In this document: piece after piece, positions 34,028 to 41,133 of the stretch
Position numbering within the stretch: position 1 is the first letter of the stretch
Layout of the letters: each line of letters starts with the position of its first letter
NCBI GenBank assembly: GCA_900541475.1
Contig: UQJV01000008.1
Span: forward strand, 1-54,899
Reading direction: 5' to 3'
Length of the DNA stretch: 54,899 bases
Origin: an uncultured Collinsella sp.
Lineage (GTDB): Bacteria; Actinomycetota; Coriobacteriia; Coriobacteriales; Coriobacteriaceae
Program-made: the position numbers and the translations under genes
The notes under the pieces: generated by a model
Told to the model about the DNA's origin: nothing
Seen by the model: only the letters and a program-made list of their open reading frames with translations
Databases searched by the model: none

Positions 34028-34816
34028 CTAAAACAAACACCGTTCCATCAGCTCTTTGCCGCGCAGGGTATTGATCCACTCCTGCGGAATTGCCTCGATA
34101 CCGTATGCCGTGCCGGCGAGGGCACCTGCGACGGCTGCGGTGGTGTCGGTGTCGTCGCCCAGGTTGACGGCGGCAAGCACGCAATCTTCGTAGCTGGTAG
34201 TGTTGACGAAGCACCAGGTAGCGGCTTTAAGCGTGTCGCGCACGAAACCGCCGGACCTGATTTCGTGCTCGGGCACGTCTTTCAGCTGGAGCACCCATGA
34301 GGGAAGCGCGCCGTTCATCACGCTCCTCATCAGCTTGACAAATATGATGCACGCGTCGGTCGACGTTCTGTGGGCGTGCGTAATCGCGGAGACCTCGCTG
34401 ATCTCTTCGTCTGTCGCATCGGTGAACGCTAGGGGAGCGATGCGCATGAGCGATCCGTTGCCGTTGTCGCGCTCGCCGGAGCCTCCTTTGCCGGTACGCA
34501 AGGCGCGGGCGGTCGTGCCACCGTAATCGAAAACGCCGTCGATCGTATACTCGCCACGGGCAATCCAGCCGACGAACTTGTCGCGCATGTCCGCGGTGTC
34601 GATATGCCCGAGCTCCCTAATCGAGTCGCAGGTAGCAAGCGTCATAGATGTGTCGTCGCTCCAGGTGCCGGCGGGCTGCCCATGCGTGCCGTAGCCGATC
34701 ATGTCCGTGCATTCGAACGTGCCGCGGGGCCTGAACTCGTAGGGAACGCCCAGCGCGTCGCCGAGGGCAAGCCCGTAAATACAGTCGCGTAGCGTTGCCT
34801 TTGATGCCTCTGCCAT
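34028..34816 (-). CDS. ADP-ribosylglycohydrolase family protein
   Basis: A 262-aa hydrolase of the DraG/ARH fold, which removes ADP-ribose from proteins or small molecules using two Mg2+. The metal signatures are present: GLALGDALGVPYEF near the N-terminus, GTWSDDTSMTLA (about residue 50) and NLGDDTDTTAAVAGALAG near the C-terminus. AGGAGGAG lies upstream of the ATG. No ADP-ribosyltransferase, nitrogenase or NAD-capping gene is adjacent, so the substrate is unknown. It is divergent from the small PH-like gene. Family assignment is strong. Confidence 0.92.
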   Translation of the reverse strand: MAEASKATLRDCIYGLALGDALGVPYEFRPRGTFECTDMIGYGTHGQPAGTWSDDTSMTLATCDSIRELGHIDTADMRDKFVGWIARGEYTIDGVFDYGGTTARALRTGKGGSGERDNGNGSLMRIAPLAFTDATDEEISEVSAITHAHRTSTDACIIFVKLMRSVMNGALPSWVLQLKDVPEHEIRSGGFVRDTLKAATWCFVNTTSYEDCVLAAVNLGDDTDTTAAVAGALAGTAYGIEAIPQEWINTLRGKELMERCLF

Positions 34817-35014
34817 GTATGACTCCTCCTGTGTCGAGCGATTAAGGATGCGTCGAATTTGTCTTCCTCCGCAATGGCGTATCTATTAACTGAACCATAA
34901 AGCCTCGCGCGGACACAAATCTAGATGCCTCCAACCGCCTTCGCGTGGGGGTCTCGGAATGACTAAAATGAGGAGTTAAAGGTAGTTTGCGCGAGTCCAT
35001 GGGGAGCGATGCGT

Positions 35015-35284
35015 ATGGACAACAACACTTTGCTGTTCCAGGACAAGGGTTCGGGCGGGTTTAAAGACGTCAAGATCTACCCTAACCGTATCGAGGTGCT
35101 CAAGAAGGGCACTTTCGGCGGCAAGCACACCGAGATTGTCTACCTTAAGGACATCACGGGGGTCAGCAGGATCAAGGGCCGCAATGTTTTTCTTCGCAAC
35201 AGGCTGTTGACCGCCTGTGTCTTTAGCCTGAGCAGCCGCTCCCGGGCTCAGGAATTCGTCAACGTGCTCAATATGGTGATGTGA
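35015..35284 (+). CDS. Small PH-like domain protein
   Basis: An 89-aa protein that fits one small beta-barrel: LLFQDKGSGGFKDVKIYPNRIEVLKKG, then a Gly/Lys turn, EIVYLKDITGVSRIK and a C-terminal helix SRAQEFVNVLNMV. This is the usual layout of bacterial PH-like modules (strands, then one capping helix). There is no signal or membrane segment. Start ATG 35015 is favoured over ATG 35009 because GGGGAG at 35001-35006 then has an 8-nt spacer. Function unknown. Confidence 0.65.
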   Translation: MDNNTLLFQDKGSGGFKDVKIYPNRIEVLKKGTFGGKHTEIVYLKDITGVSRIKGRNVFLRNRLLTACVFSLSSRSRAQEFVNVLNMVM

Positions 35285-35300
35285 CCGGGCGCTTTCGAAC

Positions 35301-35339
35301 AAAAAACCGGGATGCAAGGAGTCGCACCTTGCATCCCGG
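35301..35339 (-). terminator. Terminator downstream of lipoprotein gene 1 (also after the PH-like gene)
   Basis: Perfect 13-bp stem CCGGGATGCAAGG / CCTTGCATCCCGG with a 7-nt loop. On the minus strand it is followed by six T; on the plus strand there is no T-run. Confidence 0.85.
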
Positions 35340-35376
35340 CTGAGCTAAAACGGCGCTGCTGCATGCCGTTGGAGCT

Positions 35377-35970
35377 TTAGCGCTTGATCTCGATATCCTC
35401 GAGCTTGACGTCCATGGCCTCGGTCTTTGCCTCGGCGATGTCGTCGGCAAATTCCAGGGACTTCATCATGGTTTCGACGGCATCCTTGTGCTCCTCGACG
35501 TTGTCGATGCGCACGTAGACGCTGCCGCCGCCTGCTTCGGTGAAGTACTCAGTCGTCACGCCGCCCGAGTGTGTATAGGAAGCGTTGCGCCAAGTCTTGC
35601 CGTTGTACTTGACGGGGTCATTCTCGGTCCACTCAAAGCTGGCATTCCACTTTGCCTCGTAGTCGAACAGCTCGTCGGCGTTCTTGTCAGGATCGAAGAC
35701 GGGGATGAAGCGATCGCTGGCGTGCTCGCTCTCGGTGAACTTAAACTGGGCCCTGTCGGCGGTATCGCCTGCGACGTCGGTGACCTCGACGCCCTCGGGG
35801 ACCTCGACCTTAAACCAAATGAAGTCGGTCCTCATATCCACGGCTGGCTTTTCTGCTCCGCCGCCACCGCCACTGCCGGTAGCGCCGCCGCTTCCGCCAC
35901 AGCCCACCAGGGCAACCGCGGCAAAGAGACTGATGCAGAGGGTGAGAATCGCAAAGGCCTTCTTTTTCAT
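35377..35970 (-). CDS. Putative lipoprotein 1 (paralogous pair)
   Basis: A 197-aa secreted lipoprotein: signal MKKKAFAILTLCISLFAAVAL, lipobox LVGC, then a Gly/Ser-rich linker. The mature part contains TDFIWFKVEVPEGVEVTDVAGDTADRAQFKF, DRFIPVF, a YNGKTWRNASYTHSGG segment and a conserved tail with KSLEFADDIAEAKTEAM. It is closely related over the whole length to the product at 36202-36804. AGGAGGACACGACC precedes the ATG. No known domain is recognised; both are presumably exposed at the cell surface. A 19-bp palindromic element lies 73 bp upstream and recurs upstream of the paralogue. Confidence 0.8.
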   Translation of the reverse strand: MKKKAFAILTLCISLFAAVALVGCGGSGGATGSGGGGGAEKPAVDMRTDFIWFKVEVPEGVEVTDVAGDTADRAQFKFTESEHASDRFIPVFDPDKNADELFDYEAKWNASFEWTENDPVKYNGKTWRNASYTHSGGVTTEYFTEAGGGSVYVRIDNVEEHKDAVETMMKSLEFADDIAEAKTEAMDVKLEDIEIKR

Positions 35971-36042
35971 GGTCGTGTCCTCCTCGATCTGTAACCGCCC
36001 ATGGATTACCTGCCTTTACTGTACGCGCGGACGGCTCGCTAG

Positions 36043-36061
36043 GGTGGGCCATGTGTCCCAT
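36043..36061. promoter_or_regulatory. Shared palindromic element upstream of lipoprotein gene 1
   Basis: GGTGGGCCATGTGTCCCAT, containing the dyad GGGnCAnnTGnCCC at 36046-36059. The identical 19 nt occur upstream of the paralogous gene at 37002-37020. A possible -10 box TACAGT lies about 25 nt towards the gene. Candidate operator; it could also be a dispersed repeat. Confidence 0.5.
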
Positions 36062-36107
36062 TCTGGGTGCCGGATTTGCGCCGTTAAGTGGCAATATGTC
36101 CGGGCGC

Positions 36108-36142
36108 AAAAGAGGGGAGAGCCGGAGCTACCGGCTCTCCCC
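36108..36142 (-). terminator. Terminator after lipoprotein gene 2
   Basis: Perfect 12-bp stem GGGGAGAGCCGG / CCGGCTCTCCCC with a 5-nt loop; on the minus strand it is followed by CTTTT. Confidence 0.8.
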
Positions 36143-36201
36143 GGGGTGAGGTGCCCGTTGTTTTATTGGGGCGCGTGTACGCGGGCGTGTGCGGGATTCG
36201 G

Positions 36202-36804
36202 CTACTTGATCTCGATGCTCGAAATCTCGACTTCGCGTGCCTCGGAAACCGCTTCCGTCATGTCGTCGGGGAACTCGATGGAGTTGAGGAGCGCCTCGGC
36301 TTCTTTCTTATGCAGATCGAAGTTCGCGATGAGAACGCAGACGCTTCCCGGCTCAACGTCGGTAAAGAGGAGTGTTGAGACGCCACTGTTGTCCTCGTAC
36401 GTTCCGATGAGCCACGTCCTGCCGTTATACTCGACGGACCCGCCATCCTTCCACTGGAACGTATCGCCTTTCTTTTCTGCCTGGTCGGCGTGGGACTCCT
36501 CAGCTGTCAGCGCCTTTTTCCAAACGGGGATAAAGCGATCGGTCGAGCCGTTCTCGTCTTCGGGGAAAGTGAGCTGGACCCTGTCGGCGTTCTTGCCGGC
36601 GGAGTCGCTTACGTCAACGCCCTCGGGCATCTCGACCTTAAACCAGATAAAGTCAGTCTTTTCGGCGACGGGGGCCTTTTCCTTGCCTTCGCTCTTTGAG
36701 GTGCTGCCGCCTCCGCCCGATGCGATCCCGCCGCAGCCGACAAGGGCAAACGCGGCAAAGAGGGCGATGCAAAGGGAAAGGATCGATAGGGTCTTTTTCT
36801 TCAT
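36202..36804 (-). CDS. Putative lipoprotein 2 (paralogous pair)
   Basis: A 200-aa secreted lipoprotein: signal MKKKTLSILSLCIALFAAFAL with lipobox LVGC, followed by a Gly/Ser/Lys linker. The mature domain mirrors lipoprotein 1: TDFIWFKVEMPEGVDVSDSAGKNADRVQLTF, TDRFIPVWKKAL, VEYNGRTWLIGTYEDNSG and LNSIEFPDDMTEAVSEARE. GGAGGACGCCACC precedes the ATG; the open frame reaches 36837 but the upstream 11 codons precede this site. Each gene of the pair has its own terminator and upstream palindrome, so they are separately transcribed duplicates. Function unknown. Confidence 0.8.
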   Translation of the reverse strand: MKKKTLSILSLCIALFAAFALVGCGGIASGGGGSTSKSEGKEKAPVAEKTDFIWFKVEMPEGVDVSDSAGKNADRVQLTFPEDENGSTDRFIPVWKKALTAEESHADQAEKKGDTFQWKDGGSVEYNGRTWLIGTYEDNSGVSTLLFTDVEPGSVCVLIANFDLHKKEAEALLNSIEFPDDMTEAVSEAREVEISSIEIK

Positions 36805-37001
36805 GGTGGCGTCCTCCTTGTCTGCCGATGACATCACGGCGCCGCATGCTGTTGGGGTACTGATTACGCTGGCGGCGGATGTCTCTGTGTGCTGTGCGGC
36901 TTATGCCTCCGTTCATCGCTTGTGGCCGTTGCGCGGCCGTGCCCCAACGGGTTCCTTACTTATAGATATGCCCCAGCTTGTGCTGCCCGGGAGTCTCGAA
37001 A

Positions 37002-37020
37002 GGTGGGCCATGTGTCCCAT
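37002..37020. promoter_or_regulatory. Shared palindromic element upstream of lipoprotein gene 2 (in a 377-bp gap)
   Basis: Identical 19 nt to 36043-36061, with dyad GGGCCATGTGTCCC at 37005-37018, 198 bp upstream of lipoprotein 2. A possible minus-strand -10 (TATAAG, near 36960) lies between it and the gene. The rest of 36805-37181 contains the fchA promoter and no gene. Confidence 0.5.
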
Positions 37021-37075
37021 GTTTGCGGCGCCGACGCCTATCGTTCGTCATAGAAATCCGCGATGGCCAGGTGTG

Positions 37076-37104
37076 CTGACGCTCATGTGCTTATGGGCTA
37101 GACT
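37076..37104 (+). promoter_or_regulatory. Candidate promoter of fchA-folD
   Basis: CTGACG (37076-37081), a 17-nt spacer, TAGACT (37099-37104); about 75 nt before the fchA ATG. Confidence 0.45.
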
Positions 37105-37181
37105 TAGCATCATTACGTGTTTGATGCGGTTGGTCGGCAGTTGCCGTCCGACCGATCTATATGACTTGAAGGTGCATACGT

Positions 37182-37814
37182 ATGAGCCAAGAGATGATGG
37201 ACAAGACCTGCCGTGGGTTTGCCGAGGCGCTGGCCGCCCGCGAGCCGGTTCCCGGCGGCGGTAGCGCGAGCGCCTTTGTGGGCGCGCTGGGCGCCTCGCT
37301 TTGCGGGATGGTCGCGCGCTACGGGGCAACTAATCCCGCACTTGCCGATCGCGCAGACGATTTGACTCGTGCATTTGCCCAGGCAGACGAGTTGGCGCAG
37401 GAACTTGTAGGTCTAGTTGCCGAGGATGTTCGTGCGTACGGCCAAGTGTCCGCTGCGTACGGTATTGCTCGTGATGACCCGGCTCGAGCCGTGGCGATTC
37501 AGGACGCGTTGCGCGTGGCGGCCATGCCTCCGTACCGCATTATGGACGCTTGTGGGCGTGCGCTGGCGCTGCTCGAGGACATGGCAGACAAGGGCTCGCG
37601 CCAGCTGCTGTCCGACGTGGCATGCGGCGCCGTATTCTGCCGCGCTGCCATGCAGGGCGCAAGCCTGACGCTCTTTGCCAACACCACATCTATGAAAGAC
37701 CGGGCGCGCGCCGAGGAGCTCGAGGCGGCGTGCGATGAGCTGCTGGATACATGGCTGCCGCGCGCCGATGCGCTGGCGCGCCGTGCTGCCGACGCTGCAA
37801 GGAAGAGGGGATAA
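37182..37814 (+). CDS. fchA: Methenyl-THF cyclohydrolase / formiminotetrahydrofolate cyclodeaminase (FchA family)
   Basis: A 210-aa all-helical protein of the cyclodeaminase/cyclohydrolase family. The diagnostic substrate loop PVPGGGSASAFVGALGASL is at residues about 22-42, and the C-terminal half has DVACGAVFCRAAMQGASLTLFANT. In clostridia and acetogens such stand-alone proteins hydrolyse methenyl-THF to 10-formyl-THF; in histidine degradation they deaminate formimino-THF. Here folD follows after 2 nt and fhs is in the same window, and no histidine-degradation genes are nearby, so the cyclohydrolase role is favoured. It is probably cotranscribed with folD. Confidence 0.9.
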   Translation: MSQEMMDKTCRGFAEALAAREPVPGGGSASAFVGALGASLCGMVARYGATNPALADRADDLTRAFAQADELAQELVGLVAEDVRAYGQVSAAYGIARDDPARAVAIQDALRVAAMPPYRIMDACGRALALLEDMADKGSRQLLSDVACGAVFCRAAMQGASLTLFANTTSMKDRARAEELEAACDELLDTWLPRADALARRAADAARKRG

Positions 37815-37816
37815 CC

Positions 37817-38671
37817 ATGGCCGAGCTGTTGAAGGGCGCTCCCGTCGCCCGCGCTTTGACCGAGGAGCTCGCCGCTCGTTGCGTCGCCCTGCGCGAACAG
37901 GGCATCGTGCCGACGCTGGCCATCGTGCGCGTGGGCGAGCGCGAGGACGACCTGTCCTACGAGCGTGGCGCCCTCAAGCGCTGCGAAAAGGTTGGCATTG
38001 AGGCTCGCCGCGTTTTGCTTCCCTCCGATGTTTCGCAGGATGAGTTGCTGGCGGCTATTAAGGACATCAATGCCGACCCCGCTGTTCATGGCTGCCTGAT
38101 GTTTCGTCCGTTGCCCGCTGGGCTTGACGAGGACGCGGTTGCCGCGGCACTCGATCCCGCCAAGGACGTCGACTCCATGACGCCGGCCTCGCTGCTTACC
38201 ACGCTTTCGGGGCGAGGCGAGGGCTTTGCTCCCTGCACGGCTGAAGCCGTGTTGGCGTTGCTGGACCATTACGGCGTTGAGTTGGATGGGGCCAAGGTCG
38301 CGGTCGTCGGTCGGTCGCTGGTGATTGGTCGTCCCGTTGCCGCCATGCTTACGGCTCGCAATGCCACGGTGACGACGTGCCATACGCATACGCGCGACTT
38401 GGCTGCTGAGTGCCGTGCAGCTGATATTGTGGTTGCGGCCGTTGGGCGCGCGCGCACGATTGGCGCGGATGCGGTTCGCGAGGGCCAGACGATCATCGAT
38501 GTTGGCATTAATTGGGACGAGGCCGCTGGCAAGCTGGTCGGGGACGTGGATTTTGATGCTGCGGAGCCGATCGTTGGCGCAATTGCTCCCGTGCCGGGCG
38601 GCGTGGGGGCTGTGACTACCGCGATTCTCGCCAAGCACGTGATTGAGGCGGCGGAGCGCGCATCGAAATAG
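37817..38671 (+). CDS. folD: FolD-type methylene-THF dehydrogenase, cyclohydrolase site altered
   Basis: A 284-aa protein of the FolD family. The Rossmann part is normal (VVGRSLVIGRPVAAML, DVGINWDE, PVPGGVGAVTTAIL). The substrate motif differs: aligned by eye with Escherichia coli FolD (YVASKRKACEEVG), this protein reads YERGALKRCEKVG, so the catalytic Lys54 becomes Ala52. The Gln of the LVQLPLP motif becomes Phe (LMFRPLP), and the Asp of KDVD is kept. Lys54 is needed for cyclohydrolase activity in bifunctional FolD; the monofunctional yeast dehydrogenase also lacks it. FchA, 2 nt upstream, would supply the missing step. The ATG at 37817 follows GAGGGG. Family confident; loss of cyclohydrolase is inference. 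Confidence 0.92.
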   Translation: MAELLKGAPVARALTEELAARCVALREQGIVPTLAIVRVGEREDDLSYERGALKRCEKVGIEARRVLLPSDVSQDELLAAIKDINADPAVHGCLMFRPLPAGLDEDAVAAALDPAKDVDSMTPASLLTTLSGRGEGFAPCTAEAVLALLDHYGVELDGAKVAVVGRSLVIGRPVAAMLTARNATVTTCHTHTRDLAAECRAADIVVAAVGRARTIGADAVREGQTIIDVGINWDEAAGKLVGDVDFDAAEPIVGAIAPVPGGVGAVTTAILAKHVIEAAERASK

Positions 38672-38708
38672 GCGTTTTGGGCTATTTGAAGGGTTAGCTA
38701 TATACCGC

Positions 38709-38938
38709 GTGGTCAAAAAATGCCAAATTTGAGTACTGCTGCAAAGATAGTCGCATATGTTTTATGACATTTGGGCTTCCTAGCGATATTCATTATCGTT
38801 AGTAAGCTCATTTTATTGAACCTATGGGGAATAATGTTGTCTTGCTTTTGCGCAAATGGGGATTTCCTGCACTCGTTACAAGGAAAATTGCTGCTACTAA
38901 ATTGGTGACAGTACTCATATTTGGCATTTTTTGACCAC
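38709..38938. mobile_element. 230-bp MITE-like element with 30-bp terminal inverted repeats
   Basis: Terminal arms 38709-38738 and 38909-38938 are inverted copies with one mismatch (TGGTCAAAAAATGCCAAAT on the left). The 170-bp interior is AT-rich compared with the genome and has no credible open frame. I see no clear target-site duplication and no transposase. It fills most of the 366-bp gap between folD and the C69 peptidase gene. Confidence 0.65.
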
Positions 38939-39037
38939 AGGGGTCCCGAGGGGGTCTCGAGGGGTTGCGGTTTCGCCCTTTTTGCGCCGAAGCGATACAC
39001 TGTTGCCGTTTGATTTCTTCGCTCAAGGAGGATGCGC

Positions 39038-40561
39038 ATGCCGTGCACAACGATTTTGGTTGGTAAGAACGCGAGCTACGACGGGTCGACGCTTGTCGCC
39101 CGCAACGAGGACTCGTCCAACGGGGTATTTGAGCCCAAGCGCATGCGCGTGGTGCACCCCGACGAGCAGCCGCGTGTCTACACGAGTGTCCTGAGCCACT
39201 TGACCGTTGAGCTGCCCGACAACCCCATGCGTTACACAAGCGTCCCCGACGTTGTCCCAGGTCATGGCATTTGGGCCGAGGCCGGCTTCAACGAGCTTAA
39301 TGTTGGCATGTCCGCAACCGAGACGCTCACCACCAACGAGCGCGTCCGCGGCGCCGATCCGCTCGTGGACTTCGTGCCCGCCAAGGGCAACGAGGGCGAG
39401 GACGGCTATGTTCCGGCGCAGCCCGGTGGTTTGGGCGAGGAGGATATGGTGACCCTGGTGCTGCCGTACGCCAAGTCCGCCCGCGACGGTGTGCGCATCC
39501 TGGGCGACCTGCTCGAGCGCTACGGCACCTACGAGAACAACGGCATCGCCTTCAGTGACGTTGACGAGATCTGGTGGCTCGAGACCATCGGCGGCCACCA
39601 CTGGATCGCCAAGCGCGTGCCCGACGACGCCTATGTGACCATGCCCAACCAGCTGGGTATCGATAGCTTTGACCTGGACGACGCCGAGGGCGCCCAAGCA
39701 GATCATATGTGCTCTGCCGACCTGCGCTCCTGGATGGCCGAGTGGCATCTGGACCTGACGCTGGGTGTTAAGGGCGACGGTCCCGCCGCGGTCTTCAACC
39801 CGCGTGAGGCCTTTGGCTCGCACAGTGACAGCGACCATGTCTACAACACGCCGCGCGCTTGGTACATGCAGCGTTGCCTCAACCCCAGCGATGTGTGGGA
39901 CGGTCCCGACGCCGACTACACGCCCGAGAGCGACGACATCCCCTGGAGCCGCGTGCCCGAGCGCAAGGTGACCATCGAGGACATCAAGTACGTGCTTTCG
40001 AGCCACTACCAGGGCACGGAGTACGACTGCTACGGCAGCAAGGGCACGCCCGCCACGCGCGGCGCCTATCGTCCCATCGGCATCAACCGCAACAGCCAGC
40101 TTGCCGTGCTGCAGCTGCGCCCCTATGCGCAGCCGGCATATCGCGCCGTGCAGTGGATGGCGTTTGGCTCCAATTCGTTTAACGCACTGGTTACGCTGTA
40201 CGCCAACGTCGAAACCATGCCCGAGTACTATGCCGACACGCAGGCTCGCGTGACGTCCGAGAATTTCTATTGGGCAAATCGGCTGATCGGTGCCTTGGCC
40301 GATGTTCGCTTCCATGAGTGCGGTCGCGCAGTCGAGGATTACCAGGAGAAGGTCGGCGGCATGGGCCACAAGCAGATTCACGACGTTGACGCTGTCGTAG
40401 CCGCCCTGCCCGAGGCCGAGGTGCCCGCCGAGCTCGCCCGCGCCAACGAGGCCTTTGCCGAGCTCGTGCGCGTGGAGACCGATGCCCTGTTGGGCAAGGT
40501 GCTCTACACCACGAGCTGCGCCATGAAGAACTCCTTCGCGATGAACGATAACATTAGGTAA
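39038..40561 (+). CDS. C69 family dipeptidase (PepD type)
   Basis: A 507-aa peptidase of family C69, an Ntn-hydrolase relative. The N-terminus MPCTTILVGKNASYDGSTLVARNEDS carries the cysteine that becomes the N-terminal nucleophile, here third after Met-Pro. Further family features are DEIWWLETIGGHHWIAKRVPDD and ANWYxD-like segments such as DTQARVTSENFYWANRL. AAGGAGG is 6 nt from the ATG at 39038; an ATG two codons earlier is less well placed. No signal peptide is seen, so it is cytoplasmic, cleaving dipeptides with broad specificity. It has its own terminator. Family assignment is strong, substrate range unknown. Confidence 0.92.
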   Translation: MPCTTILVGKNASYDGSTLVARNEDSSNGVFEPKRMRVVHPDEQPRVYTSVLSHLTVELPDNPMRYTSVPDVVPGHGIWAEAGFNELNVGMSATETLTTNERVRGADPLVDFVPAKGNEGEDGYVPAQPGGLGEEDMVTLVLPYAKSARDGVRILGDLLERYGTYENNGIAFSDVDEIWWLETIGGHHWIAKRVPDDAYVTMPNQLGIDSFDLDDAEGAQADHMCSADLRSWMAEWHLDLTLGVKGDGPAAVFNPREAFGSHSDSDHVYNTPRAWYMQRCLNPSDVWDGPDADYTPESDDIPWSRVPERKVTIEDIKYVLSSHYQGTEYDCYGSKGTPATRGAYRPIGINRNSQLAVLQLRPYAQPAYRAVQWMAFGSNSFNALVTLYANVETMPEYYADTQARVTSENFYWANRLIGALADVRFHECGRAVEDYQEKVGGMGHKQIHDVDAVVAALPEAEVPAELARANEAFAELVRVETDALLGKVLYTTSCAMKNSFAMNDNIR

Positions 40562-40579
40562 AAGCCGCATTGCAGCGAA

Positions 40580-40625
40580 CGAGCGGGGCAAACGCCGTCA
40601 AAGGCTTTGCCCCGCTCGATTTCTA
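40580..40625 (+). terminator. Terminator after the C69 peptidase gene
   Basis: Perfect 13-bp stem CGAGCGGGGCAAA / TTTGCCCCGCTCG, 13-nt loop, then ATTTCTATT. Confidence 0.8.
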
Positions 40626-40708
40626 TTCCGGCGACAAACGACTTTGTGTCGTTCGCCCAATCTTGGGTACAAGAAGGCCATTGCAGTTGTTCACGATTGG
40701 AGCCAACC

Positions 40709-41125
40709 ATGGTTATGAAATTCGATCAGCTTGTTAACGGTGCCATCAACGTGGGCTTCGGCGCCGCCGCCGTTGCCGTCGAGGGCGGCAAGAAGGTCCT
40801 CGACGACCTCAATACCAAGGGCGAGCAGGTCCGCAAGGACGCCGGCACCCCCGATATCGCCCGCAGCGTGTCCGACATGTTCGAGCAGGCCGGCGGCACC
40901 ATCTCCGACCTCACCGAGCGCCTGGGCATGCAGGGCGAGACCGCGGCACAGCGCGTGCTCGACGAGCTCATCCTGGCCCGCGTCCGCGTTATGACCGCCC
41001 CTGAGCGTACGGCCTTCCTAGCACATGTGCGCGACATCGTCGATTCGGTCGAGGACAATGTGACCTCGGTGCCCGTCGAGTCTGTTGAGCCCGACGATGC
41101 AGAGGGCACCGAAGAGGCCGAGTAG
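40709..41125 (+). CDS. Phasin-like small helical protein
   Basis: A 138-aa, mostly helical protein with the pattern of the phasin-related (polyhydroxyalkanoate granule-associated-like) family: LVNGAINVGFGAAAVAVEGGKKVLDDL, then a charged helix with RKDAGTPDIARSVSDMFEQAG and a long helix with DELILARVRVMTAPERTAFLAHVRDIVD. The C-terminus is acidic. GGAG lies 7 nt before ATG 40709. It is followed 8 nt later by the UbiB-like kinase gene, a pairing that suggests one transcript. Such proteins in Coriobacteriia and Clostridia have no demonstrated function; there are no polyhydroxyalkanoate synthesis genes here. Confidence 0.65.
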   Translation: MVMKFDQLVNGAINVGFGAAAVAVEGGKKVLDDLNTKGEQVRKDAGTPDIARSVSDMFEQAGGTISDLTERLGMQGETAAQRVLDELILARVRVMTAPERTAFLAHVRDIVDSVEDNVTSVPVESVEPDDAEGTEEAE

Positions 41126-41133
41126 CAGCGCAG

